This document shows positions 62,389 through 64,000 of a stretch of 64,000 nt of DNA, one piece after another; the stretch's first letter is position 1, and every line of letters begins with the position of its first letter. Source of the stretch: Filibacter tadaridae (lineage in GTDB: Bacteria; Bacillota; Bacilli; Bacillales_A; Planococcaceae); NCBI RefSeq assembly GCF_900609045.1, contig NZ_UXAV01000041.1:62001-126000 (forward strand). The letters are read 5' to 3'. Under the pieces are notes generated by a model that worked only from the letters and a program-made list of their open reading frames with translations, searched no databases and was not told the origin of the DNA. Position numbers and translations under genes: made by a program.

Positions 62389-63039
62389 TTAAACTACTTT
62401 TTTAGCATTCATTGTTTTTAAAAATGTTTCAAGAATCAGATAGGCTGATGCAGCACCAGGATCTATCGTCCCCAGAGAACGCTCTCCAAGACGGCTTGAC
62501 CTTCCTCGTTTGGATAACATATCTTTAGTCGACTCCATACCTTGATATGCACTAGCAACTGCTTCAGTAAATGAAACTACGAAATTATTGGATTTATCAA
62601 AGCTGGCCTGCAAAGTTTCTAAAGCAGGTTGAAGTGAATCAACCATAGTTTTATCGCCGACTTCAGCTTTACCACGTTCTTTGATGCCTTCGACAAATGC
62701 TACCCAGAAATCTTTCAGCTCTACATCATTTACCTCTGTTTTACCTTGAAAAGCCTTTGCCCCTCGCATAAAGCCAGTTGCGTAAAGCGGCCCTACTGAC
62801 GATCCTACTGCGCTCAAAAATGTGCGGCCCGTCATGATAGCAATTTTGCCACAGTCCTGCTCGTATTTCAGTTCATCATTCAACTTATCATTGATTGCCT
62901 GCCAGCCAATTGACATTGTGACGCCATGATCACCGTCTCCAAGTTTCCGATCCAGTTCACACAAATATTCTTTTTGTTCTTCTATCATTGTTACCACATT
63001 CATTAAAAAATTTTTCAACTCATCGGCAGTCATTTTCAT
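62389..63039 (-). CDS. dhaL: Dihydroxyacetone kinase-type ADP-binding subunit DhaL
   Basis: 216 aa. LDRKLGDGDHGVTMSIGWQAI contains the Asp residues that bind Mg-ADP/ATP. Later GSSVGPLYATGFMRGAK, GDKTMVDSLQPALE and RSSRLGERSLGTIDPGAASAYLI are DhaL motifs. It works with DhaK encoded 13 bases upstream. No dhaM (phosphotransferase donor) is in the window, so ATP versus PTS dependence is not decided. Confidence 0.92.
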   Translation of the reverse strand: MKMTADELKNFLMNVVTMIEEQKEYLCELDRKLGDGDHGVTMSIGWQAINDKLNDELKYEQDCGKIAIMTGRTFLSAVGSSVGPLYATGFMRGAKAFQGKTEVNDVELKDFWVAFVEGIKERGKAEVGDKTMVDSLQPALETLQASFDKSNNFVVSFTEAVASAYQGMESTKDMLSKRGRSSRLGERSLGTIDPGAASAYLILETFLKTMNAKKVV

Positions 63040-63052
63040 TGATAGGTCCCCC

Positions 63053-64000
63053 TTATTTTTGAGTGTACATCGCGCAATCTGCCGGATGATCGACCAGCTC
63101 AGCTAGCTCGTCATCCAATTTCATGATTGTAATAGATGCGCCGCCCATTTCAAGTGATGTACTATAGTCGCCAACATATGAACGATGAATAACGATTCCT
63201 TTTTCATTCAATAAATGTTTAACCCGTCTAAACATAATGTAAAGTTCCATTCTTGTTGTAGAACCTAATCCATTGACCAGTACAGCGACTTTCTCGCCGG
63301 ATTCAATTGGCATATCAGCGAAAATGTCTCGTACAAGACGATCCACTACTTGGTCAGCAGGCTGCAATTCACCTTTTTCAAGACCAGGCTCGCCATGATG
63401 TCCCAAACCAATTTCCATTTCGTTTTCTTCAAGTTCAAAGCTCGGTTTTCCAGTTTGCGGAAGTGAACAAGGTGTCAAACCTACACCCATTGTCCGCATG
63501 GAATCATTTGCTTTTTGTGCAATACGTACAACATCATCAAAACCGAATCCCTTATCTGCAGCAGCACCAGCTGCTTTCGTAACAAAGAACTCACCCGCAA
63601 TTCCCCGGCGTTTTTCCATTTCGTCTTTCGGGGCGGAAGCAACATCATCTGTTACAATCACTGAACCCACTTTAATACCACTTTCAAGGTCTGCAAGTTC
63701 GGCTGCCATGCTGAAGTTCATAAGATCTCCTGCATAGTTACCATATATATAGACAACACCTTCGCCTTTGTCAATCACTTTTGTTGCTTCCAAAATCGGA
63801 TCAGGAGGTGGTGAAGCAAAAATGTTACCTACCGCCACGCCATCTGCCATTCCATCTCCGACATATCCCATAAAGGCCGGTTCATGACCGGAACCGCCGC
63901 CAATCAGTACGCCGACTTTCCCTTCACGTGTTTCTTTGGCCGTTACGATTGAGCGTGCATTTTCCGATAACTGTCTCACATGGTTTGGGTGTGCCAATAC
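63053..64000 (-). CDS. dhaK: Dihydroxyacetone kinase-type substrate-binding subunit DhaK, 5' end outside window
   Basis: The frame remains open at 64000, so the N-terminus is outside. Visible are GKVGVLIGGGSGHEPAFMGYVG, YGNYAGDLMNFSMAAELAD and MRTMGVGLTPCSLPQTG. EIGLGHHGEPG contains the His that forms a hemiaminal with the ketose substrate. Family length is about 330 aa, so only some 20 residues are missing. Dihydroxyacetone is the classical substrate; DhaK homologues that phosphorylate other ketoses such as erythrulose are known. Confidence 0.92.
   Translation of the reverse strand, partial: VLAHPNHVRQLSENARSIVTAKETREGKVGVLIGGGSGHEPAFMGYVGDGMADGVAVGNIFASPPPDPILEATKVIDKGEGVVYIYGNYAGDLMNFSMAAELADLESGIKVGSVIVTDDVASAPKDEMEKRRGIAGEFFVTKAAGAAADKGFGFDDVVRIAQKANDSMRTMGVGLTPCSLPQTGKPSFELEENEMEIGLGHHGEPGLEKGELQPADQVVDRLVRDIFADMPIESGEKVAVLVNGLGSTTRMELYIMFRRVKHLLNEKGIVIHRSYVGDYSTSLEMGGASITIMKLDDELAELVDHPADCAMYTQK

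Noticed and set aside
1..64000. CRISPR array, tRNA or rRNA genes, complete insertion sequence or prophage
   Set aside because: No regularly spaced identical repeats with unique spacers, no tRNA cloverleaf or rRNA sequence noticed, and no intact transposase or phage structural gene.

Overview
The window comes from a low-GC, Gram-positive, endospore-forming member of the Bacillales. A Planococcaceae-type (Sporosarcina-like) organism is my inference. Supporting signs are a gerA-type germination operon, a YjcZ-type sporulation peptide, a yqhG/yqhH pair, gntRKPZ, ykoFEDC, HutP-controlled histidine degradation, a pbuE adenine riboswitch and two S-boxes. I saw no rRNA, tRNA, CRISPR array or intact insertion sequence. 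Most of the window is chromosomal core with many small intergenic palindromic repeats.

Layout. 1-4.4 kb: a truncated TraB-type membrane protein, a small unrecognised ORF, YjdM, then hutP-hutH with a cre-overlapped promoter and a HutP-type antitermination leader. The two best copies of a structured interspersed repeat flank the hut genes. 4.4-9.2 kb: a spore-germination receptor operon (A-C-small D-B order) and a YqhV-like gene. 9.3-16 kb: transport and purine or lactate metabolism (LysE, an APC permease, an RNase H-like protein, guaC, a GNAT acetyltransferase, a lactate-oxidase-family enzyme). 16-18 kb: a toxin/antitoxin patch with a probable type I (Fst/holin-like peptide) module and a decaying HEPT/MNT pair. 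18-30 kb: EcsC, PH-domain and DUF6155-like proteins, a D-amino-acid/glycine permease, a cre-controlled acetate symporter pair, an aldehyde dehydrogenase, yqhGH and the ABC-F ATPase yfmM. 30-33 kb: repeats, a frameshifted methyltransferase, a TPR protein and a prolyl-4-hydroxylase.

33-42 kb is riboswitch-rich. An adenine aptamer with a terminator precedes the purine efflux pump pbuE. An S-box precedes metI-yxjG on the + strand and a second S-box precedes yitJ-metE on the - strand, so the two methionine units converge on one bidirectional terminator. 42-49 kb holds a glucose/sorbosone-dehydrogenase-like beta-propeller, a small membrane protein and the gntRKPZ gluconate operon with its GntR operator and a cre.

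49-57.5 kb is accessory in character: a gluzincin-like protein, a VOC protein, a YvcT-like dehydrogenase, an AlkD-like protein, two small paralogous genes flanking two elaborate hairpin elements and a zinc-ribbon mini-protein, a Dus enzyme, several small unknown genes (one with a homopolymer frameshift) and many palindromic repeats. 57.5-64 kb: the thiamine-precursor ECF transporter operon ykoFEDC behind a TPP riboswitch, then dhaK-dhaL and glpX. The most interesting unexplained signals are the covarying structured repeat (1789-1877, 4288-4380), the paralog/hairpin locus (53211-54646) and the type I toxin-antitoxin module (16772-17109).
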